NCBI GenBank assembly: GCA_041859375.1
Contig: JBHEKP010000125.1
Location: 1 to 18,946 of the forward strand
Origin: JBHEKP01 sp041859375
GTDB lineage: Bacteria > Hydrogenedentota > Hydrogenedentia > Hydrogenedentales > CAITNO01
Direction of reading: 5' to 3'
DNA: 18,946 bases
In this document: positions 7,485 to 15,032 of the stretch, in pieces
Numbering within the stretch: the first letter of the stretch is position 1
How the letters are laid out: every line of letters begins with the position of its first letter
Translations under genes and position numbers: made by a program
Notes under the pieces: generated by a model
What the model saw: the letters and a program-made list of their open reading frames with translations, nothing else
The model's database searches: none
Told to the model about the DNA's origin: nothing

Positions 7485-9686
7485 TTAAAACCCGCCCGGG
7501 GTTTTGCGGCGCTCGCGGATGCACGAGGCCACATAACCGCCGATGTGCCCCGCCACGGCCTCCGGGTTCTCCAGATCCTCCCTCGACACCGCCACCACCT
7601 TGTCCACCGTGTCCGCCACAACGGGCTGCACCTTGCTCTCCAGCGAGACGAGCGTCACGTGGAGCTGCCCCTTCAGCGCCTTCTTCCGCGCTTTGAGCAG
7701 TTCCACCACCTCCTCCTCGCCGCTCTTTTTCAGCTCCGGGAACGACTGGTTCCAGGAACAGTCCGAAATCACCACCAGGTATATCTGGCTCCCCCGCGCC
7801 AGCGCCGCCGCCTCGTCAAGGATGTGCGCCAGCGAAAGCGCGTCCGACTGGCAGCCCGTGCCCTCGTCGGGCAGGGACGCCACCGCGCGGACTGCCTCGC
7901 GTGGGTTGGGCGCGGGGGTTTTTGTCGGGTGGTATATCCACTGCACCATGGGCCCCTCCACCCCGCCCCGCGCCAGCCCGCTGTGGTAAAGCGACGCCAG
8001 TATGTTCAGCTCGCCGCGGCGGGCGCTCTCCAGCCAGGCGGCGGAAAGCACCTTGCACATGCGCATCTGCGCGTCGGTCAGCGATCCGGATCCGTCCGCC
8101 GCAATCGCCAGCACCGCCCTGCCCCGCGTGTCGCGCCGCCGCCGCACCCGGTAGCGGCGGAACACGGCGTCGCTGAACTCCGCAATCGGCAGCCGCTGCG
8201 GATCAAGCTGCCCCCCCGGCTGGTTGCGCACCACCTCGGGGTGCTCGCGCAGGCTCGGGTAAAGGTTCCGCGTCAGTATCCGCGCAATCGGGCGCGCCTT
8301 CCGGCGCAGCTCCTCCACCTTCGGCAGCTCGTCGCAAAGCTCCGCCACCCGGTCGTACACATGGCCGCCCACCTCGCCGTCGCCCATTTTCAGGGTGATG
8401 CTGTTCCCCTCGGCGGGCGTCCCCTCGATGGGGCCCGCCTGGAAAACCTTCCTGCCAAGCTCCTGCTCCAGCAGGTCCTCGCGCATCTCCTCCCACTGCG
8501 ACTGCTGGCCGGAGGCCTGCGCCGCCATGAGGTTCAGCTCGTCCACCGCCCGCCTCAGGTCCGCGTCGCCGCCGTCCCCCTGCGCCTCGGAGGGCTGGGG
8601 AGGCGCGCCCATCTCCTCCATAAGCTGAAGCATGGACGCGTTCGCCAGCCGCCGGCGCATCAGCCGTTCAAAGGGCGAATCCCGGCGGACCGGCTCCATC
8701 AGCCTCGGCGGACGGGGCGTGTTCAACGGCTGCATCGTGTCCTGCGGCGACGGGGGTGGTGTCTCCCTTTGCCCCTCAATGCCGCCAAACCGGTACTGCG
8801 CGCCGCCGTCCCCCTCCGGCGCGGGGGACGCGCCGTCCTCGCCCCCGTTCTCCTCCCCCTCCACCCGCTCGCGGGGCAGGAAAGGCTCCAGCGCGCCCGT
8901 CAGCGCCGCGCCCCACGCGGCGAAATGCTCCGTGCGCTCCGTGTCCTCCAACCCGTCCATCCCCTCCCAGAAGGGGCGGCTGGCGGAGGCCAGGGCCTCC
9001 ATGATGCTCCGGGTCATCGGATGCAGCGTCAGGCGTCCGGGCTCGGGGAGCACGTCCCCGAAAAGCACCACGCAGTTGATGATGTCCTGGAGGTACTCAA
9101 AGCGGAGCGTGTTCATTGACGCCTGGAACAGGCGGTAAAGCTCGATGTTGGAGGATTCGGGCAGCGCCGCCGTCTCCGCGAGAATCTGGCGCTGCGCCAG
9201 TGCCGCCGCCGCCTGCTGCGCGGCAAGGGCGGCCGCGCGCGGGTCCGCGCCGCCGCCCCCGGAAAAGGCCGCCGGCGGGGGGGGCTCCGCGCCCATGCCG
9301 CGGCGGATGATGTCGGCCAGCCCGTCCAGCTCCGCCTGGGCCTCAAGAAAGGCCGTCAGGCCGATGGACGCCTGCGTGCCCACGGGATGGTCCGTGTACG
9401 CCGGGGCGAGCTGCGGCTTCACCCGCAGTTCGTCGCCCGGGCCCGTCTGCCGCACAAACCGGGCCACCGCCCGCTGGGCGCGCTTCACCGCGCCGTAAAA
9501 GCGGCTCTGGGCGGGCTGCTTGTACGCCCAGGGCGTGTCGGGGTCAAAGGCGCGCGCGATGGACGGGCCCGCCCAGGTTTCCTTGCGGCGCGCCACCTCC
9601 TCCCGCCCGCAGTGGCTGTAAAAGCCGCCGCCCCAGGCGGGGAACTCCTGGACCCCGGCCGCCGCCTTGCCGTCCCGGGGGCTCAC
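7485..9686 (-). CDS. von Willebrand factor A domain protein partnered with MoxR-like ATPase
   Basis: 733-residue protein beginning at a GTG whose bases overlap the stop of the MoxR-like gene (GTGA), with AGGGGGA upstream. A longer ATG frame exists but would overlap that ATPase by about 580 bp. The C-terminal vWA domain (about residues 520-710) has a complete MIDAS metal site: DGSGS (Asp531, Ser533, Ser535), a Thr in GTGCQSD (about 610) and Asp in ISDCSW (about 642). The N-terminal 500 residues are helical and unfamiliar, with a Pro/Glu-rich low-complexity stretch near 285-325. MoxR-type ATPases typically work with vWA proteins through the MIDAS site in remodelling or metal-insertion complexes, for example RavA-ViaA and CobS-CobT. 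No cobalamin genes are nearby, so a chelatase role is not favoured. Confidence 0.88.
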   Translation of the reverse strand: MSPRDGKAAAGVQEFPAWGGGFYSHCGREEVARRKETWAGPSIARAFDPDTPWAYKQPAQSRFYGAVKRAQRAVARFVRQTGPGDELRVKPQLAPAYTDHPVGTQASIGLTAFLEAQAELDGLADIIRRGMGAEPPPPAAFSGGGGADPRAAALAAQQAAAALAQRQILAETAALPESSNIELYRLFQASMNTLRFEYLQDIINCVVLFGDVLPEPGRLTLHPMTRSIMEALASASRPFWEGMDGLEDTERTEHFAAWGAALTGALEPFLPRERVEGEENGGEDGASPAPEGDGGAQYRFGGIEGQRETPPPSPQDTMQPLNTPRPPRLMEPVRRDSPFERLMRRRLANASMLQLMEEMGAPPQPSEAQGDGGDADLRRAVDELNLMAAQASGQQSQWEEMREDLLEQELGRKVFQAGPIEGTPAEGNSITLKMGDGEVGGHVYDRVAELCDELPKVEELRRKARPIARILTRNLYPSLREHPEVVRNQPGGQLDPQRLPIAEFSDAVFRRYRVRRRRDTRGRAVLAIAADGSGSLTDAQMRMCKVLSAAWLESARRGELNILASLYHSGLARGGVEGPMVQWIYHPTKTPAPNPREAVRAVASLPDEGTGCQSDALSLAHILDEAAALARGSQIYLVVISDCSWNQSFPELKKSGEEEVVELLKARKKALKGQLHVTLVSLESKVQPVVADTVDKVVAVSREDLENPEAVAGHIGGYVASCIRERRKTPGGF

Positions 9687-10768
9687 AGCAGGTCCCCCTT
9701 CGCGACAGTCTCCTCCTGCCCCTTGATCCGCAGGCCGAAAACCTCGCTGAACACGCCCAGCACCTGCTCGCGGTCGGAGGGCGACGCCGCGCCCAGCAGG
9801 GTGGCCTCGGCCACCTCCTGGATGGACAGCTCGCGCAGGGCGTCGTGCATGCGGAAGAAGGCGAAGAAGCCGTACAGTGACGGCGGCGCAAGGCTGGGAA
9901 GGTTGCCCTGCGACCGCTGCGCCCGGACGGCGCGCCCCAGCTCCACTATCTTCACCACAAGCTCGTCGTCCACGTCCGGAATCTGGCCGATGCCGCGGAG
10001 GTGCCGGATGACGCGCACCTCCTCCTCCGGCGACATGTACTTGAAGGGGATGCTCACCGTCCACCGGCGCGAGAGGGCGTCGTCCTCGTCTACCAGCGTG
10101 TGGCGCGCCGTCTCCTCCGTGTGGTAGTTGCTGTCGGCGATCCAGGCGATGCCCCTGCCGCTGGCCAGCGTCCCGTCGGGCAGGCGGATCATTCCGCGGT
10201 TCAGCAGGTTGAGAAGCCCGCCCTGGACCGCCGCGCTGTGAACGCGCCCCATCTCGCGAAGCCAAATGACATTGTAATATTTGTCGCAGGACGCAATGCC
10301 CTCGCGGACGCTGGCGATGATCACGCTCTCCTCGTCGCAGGTGCTGCCGTTGCGGATGGCACGCCGCTGGTAAAGCTCGCCGGGGGTCTCATAGGACACC
10401 ATCTCCACCGCGTGGACCCTGAGCGGCTTGTGCGGAATGCCGCGCATGCCGCAGAGGGCCTGCCAGTTTCCCGGCTCCATCATGAGCGCCTCGATCAGCG
10501 CCGTCTTGCCCGTGCCGGTCTCCCCGTGCAGATGCACAAGTTCGCCGCCGCTCAACGCCACCGCCAGCAGGTCAAGATGCTTTTTGGGCACGACCATCGA
10601 GGTGCTGCCCGGGGCCGCAAGCAGCTGGACCAAATCGTTCGGTCCGGCCTGCGCCAGCTCCCAGGGGCTGTCCACCCGGAAGATGCGCCCCGTGTTTCCC
10701 TCGGCCGCGCGAACGCTTTCCGCGGCTTTTGCCGCGCCGCCCCCCGTGTCGCTGAATCCAAATCTCAT
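9683..10768 (-). CDS. MoxR/CobS-like AAA+ ATPase with altered Walker B
   Basis: 361-residue AAA+ protein. The ATG at 10768 follows AAAGGAG and is preferred over a longer frame that overlaps the Clp-like gene. Walker A is canonical (GETGTGKT, residues 82-89). The expected Walker B hhhhDE reads VIWLRE (about 166-171), so the metal-binding Asp is replaced by Arg while the catalytic Glu remains. Sensor 1 appears as IADSN, and an Arg-finger candidate lies in DDALSRRW. The C-terminal helical lid ends the protein with no extra domain. Members of this class assemble as hexamers and pass force or conformational change to a vWA partner, here encoded by the overlapping next gene. Because of the Walker B change, hydrolysis may be weak or depend on another subunit. 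Confidence 0.88.
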   Translation of the reverse strand: MRFGFSDTGGGAAKAAESVRAAEGNTGRIFRVDSPWELAQAGPNDLVQLLAAPGSTSMVVPKKHLDLLAVALSGGELVHLHGETGTGKTALIEALMMEPGNWQALCGMRGIPHKPLRVHAVEMVSYETPGELYQRRAIRNGSTCDEESVIIASVREGIASCDKYYNVIWLREMGRVHSAAVQGGLLNLLNRGMIRLPDGTLASGRGIAWIADSNYHTEETARHTLVDEDDALSRRWTVSIPFKYMSPEEEVRVIRHLRGIGQIPDVDDELVVKIVELGRAVRAQRSQGNLPSLAPPSLYGFFAFFRMHDALRELSIQEVAEATLLGAASPSDREQVLGVFSEVFGLRIKGQEETVAKGDLL

Positions 10769-10791
10769 GTCAGGCTCCTTTCCGTTTGTGA

Positions 10792-13089
10792 TTAATCCGC
10801 CGCCATGCGGTCGTCCGCCGGCCGCACGGTTGTGTCCGTCCCGTCCCCGCGCTCCGGGGAAATCTCCAGCCGCCCGTCCGCGCCGTGGGCCAGCCCAACC
10901 GCGCCGTCCGGACGGAGCCAGCCGTCGCGCCACGCCCTGAGCACCGCGCCGGACGCGGCGTTGCGCGCCACTTCGGCAAGGCCGCGCGCGCCGAAGGTCA
11001 GCGCGCCCGAGTCCGGCCCCGCAACCAGGCGCTCCGCCGTTCCGGGGGCGAGGCTGACCCGGACATCCCCGTATCCAAGCCGCGCCAGGCCCGTCCGGGC
11101 GGCTGAAACCAGCACCCTCCCGGCAATCTGCGCGCGCACCCCGCCGGTCAGCGGCGCGTAAATCACCGGCCCGCCGAGCCTGCTGAGAAAGGCCCCGGAG
11201 ACCATCTCCTTGATCTCGCGCAGCACGTCGCGGCGGACCTCCGCCTGGCTGGGCGGGCCGCCGAAACCCATGCGCTGGTGCAGCTTCTCGTCCTTGCCGC
11301 CCGGAAGGTTCAGGGTGAAGGCCAGCAAAAGGTTCGCGCAGGAGAACATGCCCCCCGCCGCCGACTGCGCCTCCCCCGTCTCAAGTATCTGCAGGAACAG
11401 GTCGCCCAGCGCGGCGCGCACAGGCGCGGTGGCGTGGTCCAAATCGGCGATCTCGACGATCACCGGCTGAAAATGCTTCGCCGCCTGCTCGATCCTCCCG
11501 GATTTGTAGCTGCCCACAAACCCAAGGCCGCTCCCAAGCAGCTGCGTGGTGGCCATGTGCGGGTCGGGCATCGCCGCCGCGTCTATCACCACATACGGCA
11601 CCTTGAGCCACTCCGCCAGCAGCACCAGGCTGTCCGACTTGCCAATGCCGGGCGTGCCCTGCAGGGCCAGGCGGAAGGGCTGGTGCTCGGACCGCGTCAG
11701 CGCCTCGTCGCACAGCTTCTCCACAAATTTTTCAAGCGCCTCGTCCTGCCCGAGCAGCCTGCCCTTCAAATAGGCAGGGAACCCCGGATCGCAGACGCCC
11801 TGCTGGAAATGCCGCTGCGCGTCATGGCGGCGTCTGGAACGCGTCCTCCCCTGGAGGCCGCCAAAGGTTTCCGCGCGCCGCCCCGCGCGCCGGACAAAGC
11901 CGCCCGTGCCGCCGCCGCTTTTCGTCAGCGCCCTGATGGCGCGCCGCACCGTGTGGCCCACCAGCCGCGCCGGGTTTTCCAGGGCCTCCTCCTGCCCCAG
12001 CGCCTCCATGGCCTCGCGGCGGATGCCCAGGATGACCGCCGGGGAGGTCATCCCCGCGTCCCGCGCCTGGCGGCACGCCGCATGGTGCACCAGCGTTTCC
12101 AGGGGAACGCCCGGAAAGGTGAAGACCGCCGGGTTGAGCGGATCGCTTTTGCCCCCCTGGCCGCCGCTGAAAACGGTCTGAAGCTCCTCGTGGGTGCCGA
12201 AAAACACACAGGAGACGCCGGCGGCGGCAAGGCCGGAAAGCAGGTTCACCGACTCGTTGCTCATCTCATAGGGGTTGGTCGCCATGCGGAACGACCGCGC
12301 CGCCAGCGCCACATGGCCCGGCGCGGCCGCGGCGAGGCGCAGCAGCCTGTCCGTGTCGATGGAGGGCTGCCTCATCAGCCCAATCGAGCCGCCCGCCCGC
12401 ATCGTGTGGCCAGCGATCAGCGCCAGCGCCAAATCCTGCTCCTCGCGGTGCTCGGCCGTCACGCCGATGCTGACGCCGCCCGTGAGCAGTTCGGCGGCGT
12501 CCTCCGCCCACCTGTGCGCCTCCTCCGGCGCGGCGGCGCCCTCCGCCCAGGGAAACACCGGCGCGAGCGCCTCCTCCACCTTCGCGTAGAGCGCGCGGAC
12601 CGCCTCCTCGTCCCTGGCGGCTGAAACCGGCGGGCAGATGGCGTCCGCCGTGAGTTTGATCTGTTCCAGGTGCGCCCGGAACGCGCCCTGGTGGACCCCC
12701 ATGAAATCACGGGGGCCGAAGCTCCTGCTGAAGCAGAGGCCGCCGGCGCCGGCCGGGCCGCCGGTCCAGTGCCAGGCCCGGCCCAGCGCGGAAGCCGCCG
12801 AGAGGATCGTATCCACCGGCACCAGCTTCTGCGCCGGGCGCAGGGCCACCCCCATGAACACACCCTCTGCCGCATCCTCCCGGAGAACGGCCTCCACCCC
12901 CTCGCGGGCGGTGAAGGTCATCTTTGCGGGGACGCGCCCCGTCTCCTCAAGCGGCTCGCCCTCCAGCGTGCAAACAGGCTCCCCCAGTTCGGGCCACAAC
13001 TGGGCGACCAGCCGGGCCGCCTGCTGAATCAACTCCGGGCTTGTCCCGTCCGGGTAAATCCTGCGTCCGCCTATGGTCATGTCCGCCAT
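10792..13089 (-). CDS. Clp-like AAA+ ATPase, first gene of the sigma-54 operon
   Basis: 765-residue protein. The start at 13089 (MADMTIGG) follows a perfect AGGAGG by 8 bp; a longer frame reaching 13245 would run through the promoter. The C-terminal AAA+ module resembles the second domain of ClpA/ClpB: LLGQDEALEKFVEKL, Walker A GTPGIGKS (about 477-484), a pore-like GFVGSYKSG segment, a sensor-1 TLNL and a C-terminal small domain starting near LSRLGGPVIYAPL. The Walker B region reads VIVEIADLD instead of hhhhDE. The first 400 residues are unfamiliar and may contain a degraded first ATPase domain; a basic Arg-rich linker (about 400-432) joins the halves. No ClpP-type tripeptide loop was identified. 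The next gene begins 23 bp downstream. A disaggregase-like or remodelling role is inferred. Confidence 0.85.
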   Translation of the reverse strand: MADMTIGGRRIYPDGTSPELIQQAARLVAQLWPELGEPVCTLEGEPLEETGRVPAKMTFTAREGVEAVLREDAAEGVFMGVALRPAQKLVPVDTILSAASALGRAWHWTGGPAGAGGLCFSRSFGPRDFMGVHQGAFRAHLEQIKLTADAICPPVSAARDEEAVRALYAKVEEALAPVFPWAEGAAAPEEAHRWAEDAAELLTGGVSIGVTAEHREEQDLALALIAGHTMRAGGSIGLMRQPSIDTDRLLRLAAAAPGHVALAARSFRMATNPYEMSNESVNLLSGLAAAGVSCVFFGTHEELQTVFSGGQGGKSDPLNPAVFTFPGVPLETLVHHAACRQARDAGMTSPAVILGIRREAMEALGQEEALENPARLVGHTVRRAIRALTKSGGGTGGFVRRAGRRAETFGGLQGRTRSRRRHDAQRHFQQGVCDPGFPAYLKGRLLGQDEALEKFVEKLCDEALTRSEHQPFRLALQGTPGIGKSDSLVLLAEWLKVPYVVIDAAAMPDPHMATTQLLGSGLGFVGSYKSGRIEQAAKHFQPVIVEIADLDHATAPVRAALGDLFLQILETGEAQSAAGGMFSCANLLLAFTLNLPGGKDEKLHQRMGFGGPPSQAEVRRDVLREIKEMVSGAFLSRLGGPVIYAPLTGGVRAQIAGRVLVSAARTGLARLGYGDVRVSLAPGTAERLVAGPDSGALTFGARGLAEVARNAASGAVLRAWRDGWLRPDGAVGLAHGADGRLEISPERGDGTDTTVRPADDRMAAD

Positions 13090-13137
13090 GTTGTGCGCCT
13101 CCTGTTCGCCCGATGCCGGGCCGCTGCACATGCACCC

Positions 13138-13153
13138 AGCAAATCCCGCGCCA
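13138..13153 (-). promoter_or_regulatory. Sigma-54 (-24/-12) promoter of the six-gene operon
   Basis: The minus strand reads TGGCGCGGGATTTGCT, against the consensus TGGCACG-N4-TTGCW. The GG and GC dinucleotides are separated by exactly 10 bp. The predicted transcription start is near 13127, about 38 bp before the ATG at 13089 and its AGGAGG. The divergent gene encodes a sigma-54 activator-type AAA+ protein, which strongly supports the call. Confidence 0.88.
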
Positions 13154-13160
13154 GACATAG

Positions 13161-13178
13161 GCAACTTCCACAAGTTGC
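13161..13178. promoter_or_regulatory. Perfect inverted repeat upstream of the -24 element
   Basis: GCAACTT and AAGTTGC form a perfect 7-bp dyad around CCAC, centred about 43 bp upstream of the predicted sigma-54 start. It could be an operator for a dimeric regulator. The overlapping stretch 13171-13183 also matches the IHF consensus (YAA-N4-TTGATW) at all but one informative position; DNA bending between promoter and activator sites would fit. Whether this organism has IHF is unknown. Confidence 0.5.
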
Positions 13179-13227
13179 TGATTTGCTTGGTTTTATAGAG
13201 CCAGCCCGCCGGGATGGGTTTCGCCGG

Positions 13228-13270
13228 AAGGTTGGGTTTTTCCACTTGCCCGAAAGGAAAGGTTGGGTTT
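13228..13270. promoter_or_regulatory. Direct-repeat upstream activating sequence candidate
   Basis: AAGGTTGGGTTT occurs exactly at 13228-13239 and 13259-13270, start to start 31 bp, about three helical turns. A related GGATGGGTTT lies at 13212-13221. The two exact copies lie about 100-143 bp upstream of the predicted sigma-54 start, the usual distance for enhancer sites of sigma-54 activators. They also surround the predicted core promoter of the activator gene, so autoregulation is possible. Confidence 0.6.
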
Positions 13271-13275
13271 ATGAT
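13246..13275 (+). promoter_or_regulatory. Sigma-70-type promoter of the activator gene
   Basis: TTGCCC (13246-13251) and TATGAT (13270-13275) are spaced 18 bp apart, with the ATG 40 bp downstream. One copy of the 12-bp direct repeat lies in the spacer and the other just ahead of the -35. Confidence 0.5.
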
Positions 13276-13315
13276 GGTTGCGGTTCAAAATCCCCGCGGG
13301 TGAGAAAGGCGCGCC

Positions 13316-14950
13316 ATGCTGCTGATTAAAGTGTCCCCCGACGACACGCGCGTGTTCGACGTGAACCCCGGCCATCCCGTCGGACTGTTGGGCGGGCAGC
13401 AATGCGTTTTTGTGGGCTCCAACCCTTCGGTGCTCGAAATCCTCGGGAACAACCCCTCCTTCAGGCATCACGGGGAAAAGCACGACCACAAAAGCATGGC
13501 CTCCTATCTGCTGCCGCGCGGCGGGGACGGCGGCGCCGGGGTTCACACGCTCCTCACAAACTACACCTCCCTGATGCGCCTGATAAGGCAGGGCCTGGCC
13601 CCCCTGCTAAAGAGCGCGGAAGCCAGGAACTGGCCCGTGTCGATGCTTGTGGGAATTCCGGCCGACCTTTTCGGCCAGTTTCTGCGGCATTTGTCCGGCA
13701 ATGAACCCATGCCGGCGCCCAACCCTCCGGAGGGGGATGATGCGGCGGCAAGCATGCTCAGGCAGCTGGACCATGTCGTGGTGGATGAATCGCTGAGAAA
13801 AAAGTTTCTCGGCAACTCCCCCCGCGCCGAAATCGCACGAAAACTGATCATGATCGCCTCGGAAAACACGGAGCCGGTGCTAATCCAGGGAGACACGGGC
13901 ACCGGAAAGGAAATCGCCGCGCGGGCCATCCACGAGCTTAGGCACAAGGAAACAAAGAATTTCTCCCCGGTCAACTGCGGAGCCATCACCGAATCCCTTT
14001 TCGAGTCCGAGCTTTTCGGGTATGTGCCGGGCGCTTTCACCAATGCCCTGAAGGACGGAAAGATCGGGCTTTGGCAAAGCGCCAACAACGGAACCCTGTT
14101 CCTGGACGAAATCGCGGACCTGCCCCTCAATTGCCAGGTGAAAGTGCTGCGGGCAATCCAGCAGGGGGAAATCCGTCCCGTGGGTGGGAAGGAAAATGTG
14201 AAGGTCAACGCCCGGATCATCGCGGCGTCAAGCAGGAATCTGGCGGAAATGGTCGAAACCGGCGAATTCCGGGAAGACCTGTTTTACCGTATTTGCCAGC
14301 AGGTAATCCGCACGGTCCCGCTGGAGGATCAGCCCGGGGAGGCGGTCGCCGAAATTGTCCGGCACATTTGGGAATCAACAGCCAGGGACGGCGCCGTGCT
14401 GGACGAGTCCGCGGTGCGCATGCTTGCGGCGCGCCGCTGGCACGGCAATTACCGGCAGTTGAAAAATGTCCTCAGGGCCCTTGCGATTTATTCAAGGGGG
14501 CGGCGCATCACCCCGGCAAACGTGCGCGAGGTGCTGAACTACATGGGACTGGACGGCGTGAGGGCGCCGGAGGGGCGCAACACCCAAAGCATCGCCGGAA
14601 CCATCCACCGCATAGACTCGCTCCGCCACCTGCGCCGCGCCGCGGAGATAATTTACATGATCCAGGGCGCGCTGGCCCCCCTGAAAAAACGCGCGGGCCA
14701 GCCCCCCGCCGATTTGGAATGGACCCTTAGGCGCCATCTCGCCGACCTTTCCTTCCTGCTGCGGGAACCGCTCAATTTCCACAGCGGGGCGGCGCGCAGG
14801 GCCGCGGAGGACGCGGGGGAAAAAACGTCAGAATTTCTGGAGGTGCTGGCCGGAGCCCCCAGGAAGGCCGGCGAGGCGTGCAGGACCGCGCTGCTCCCCG
14901 CGCTGGACGCCGCGCTGGAAACCCTCGCCGAGGAGATTGACCGCCTGTGA
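13316..14950 (+). CDS. Sigma-54 activator-type AAA+ protein lacking an evident HTH
   Basis: 544-residue enhancer-binding-type protein, divergent from the six-gene operon and the likely activator of its -24/-12 promoter. AAAGG sits 6 bp before the ATG. The N-terminal 155 residues form an unrecognised, presumably signal-sensing domain. The AAA+ domain has Walker A GDTGTGKE (192-199), Walker B LFLDE (261-265), the FREDLFYRI region and a sensor-2 WHGNYRQLKN. The sigma-54-contacting loop reads GAFTNA (239-244) instead of GAFTGA; the essential Thr is kept. After the ATPase there are about 130 helical residues with no recognisable Fis-type helix-turn-helix, so DNA recognition may use another fold, a partner, or be absent. 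The arrangement of divergent activator and sigma-54 operon parallels rtcR-rtcBA, but no CARF domain is evident here. Confidence 0.9.
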   Translation: MLLIKVSPDDTRVFDVNPGHPVGLLGGQQCVFVGSNPSVLEILGNNPSFRHHGEKHDHKSMASYLLPRGGDGGAGVHTLLTNYTSLMRLIRQGLAPLLKSAEARNWPVSMLVGIPADLFGQFLRHLSGNEPMPAPNPPEGDDAAASMLRQLDHVVVDESLRKKFLGNSPRAEIARKLIMIASENTEPVLIQGDTGTGKEIAARAIHELRHKETKNFSPVNCGAITESLFESELFGYVPGAFTNALKDGKIGLWQSANNGTLFLDEIADLPLNCQVKVLRAIQQGEIRPVGGKENVKVNARIIAASSRNLAEMVETGEFREDLFYRICQQVIRTVPLEDQPGEAVAEIVRHIWESTARDGAVLDESAVRMLAARRWHGNYRQLKNVLRALAIYSRGRRITPANVREVLNYMGLDGVRAPEGRNTQSIAGTIHRIDSLRHLRRAAEIIYMIQGALAPLKKRAGQPPADLEWTLRRHLADLSFLLREPLNFHSGAARRAAEDAGEKTSEFLEVLAGAPRKAGEACRTALLPALDAALETLAEEIDRL

Positions 14951-14964
14951 GCCCGCCGCGCCGC

Positions 14965-14993
14965 TTGCTTCCCCCCGCAAAACACCCTATCAT
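14965..14993 (+). promoter_or_regulatory. Sigma-70-type promoter of the Nudix gene
   Basis: TTGCTT (14965-14970) and TATCAT (14988-14993) are spaced 17 bp apart. The predicted start near 15000 is about 33 bp before the ATG at 15033. It begins 15 bp after the activator stop, so the Nudix gene is probably a separate unit. Confidence 0.5.
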
Positions 14994-15032
14994 GCACCGC
15001 AAACAACCGCTTATAACCCTGGAAAACCGCCC

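Noticed and set aside
7482..9119. 545-codon plus-strand open frame
   Set aside because: Antisense to the vWA gene, which has a full MIDAS motif set; this frame shows only Arg/Leu/His-biased sequence.
9687..10265. N-terminal extension of the vWA protein to an upstream ATG
   Set aside because: It would overlap the MoxR-like ATPase for about 580 bp; the GTG at 9686 with a GTGA overlap and a good ribosome-binding site explains the start.
7485..10768. CobS-CobT cobaltochelatase pair
   Set aside because: The ATPase-vWA pairing is similar in type, but no corrin-pathway genes are nearby and the other operon members do not fit cobalamin synthesis.
11278..12624. 448-codon plus-strand open frame
   Set aside because: Antisense to the Clp-like ATPase, with no recognisable motif.
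13090..13245. N-terminal extension of the Clp-like ATPase
   Set aside because: It would encode protein across the sigma-54 promoter and dyad; the ATG at 13089 has a perfect AGGAGG at ideal spacing.
13316..14950. RtcR (regulator of RNA repair)
   Set aside because: The divergent sigma-54 layout is alike, but the N-terminus does not look like a CARF domain and no rtcA or rtcB is present.
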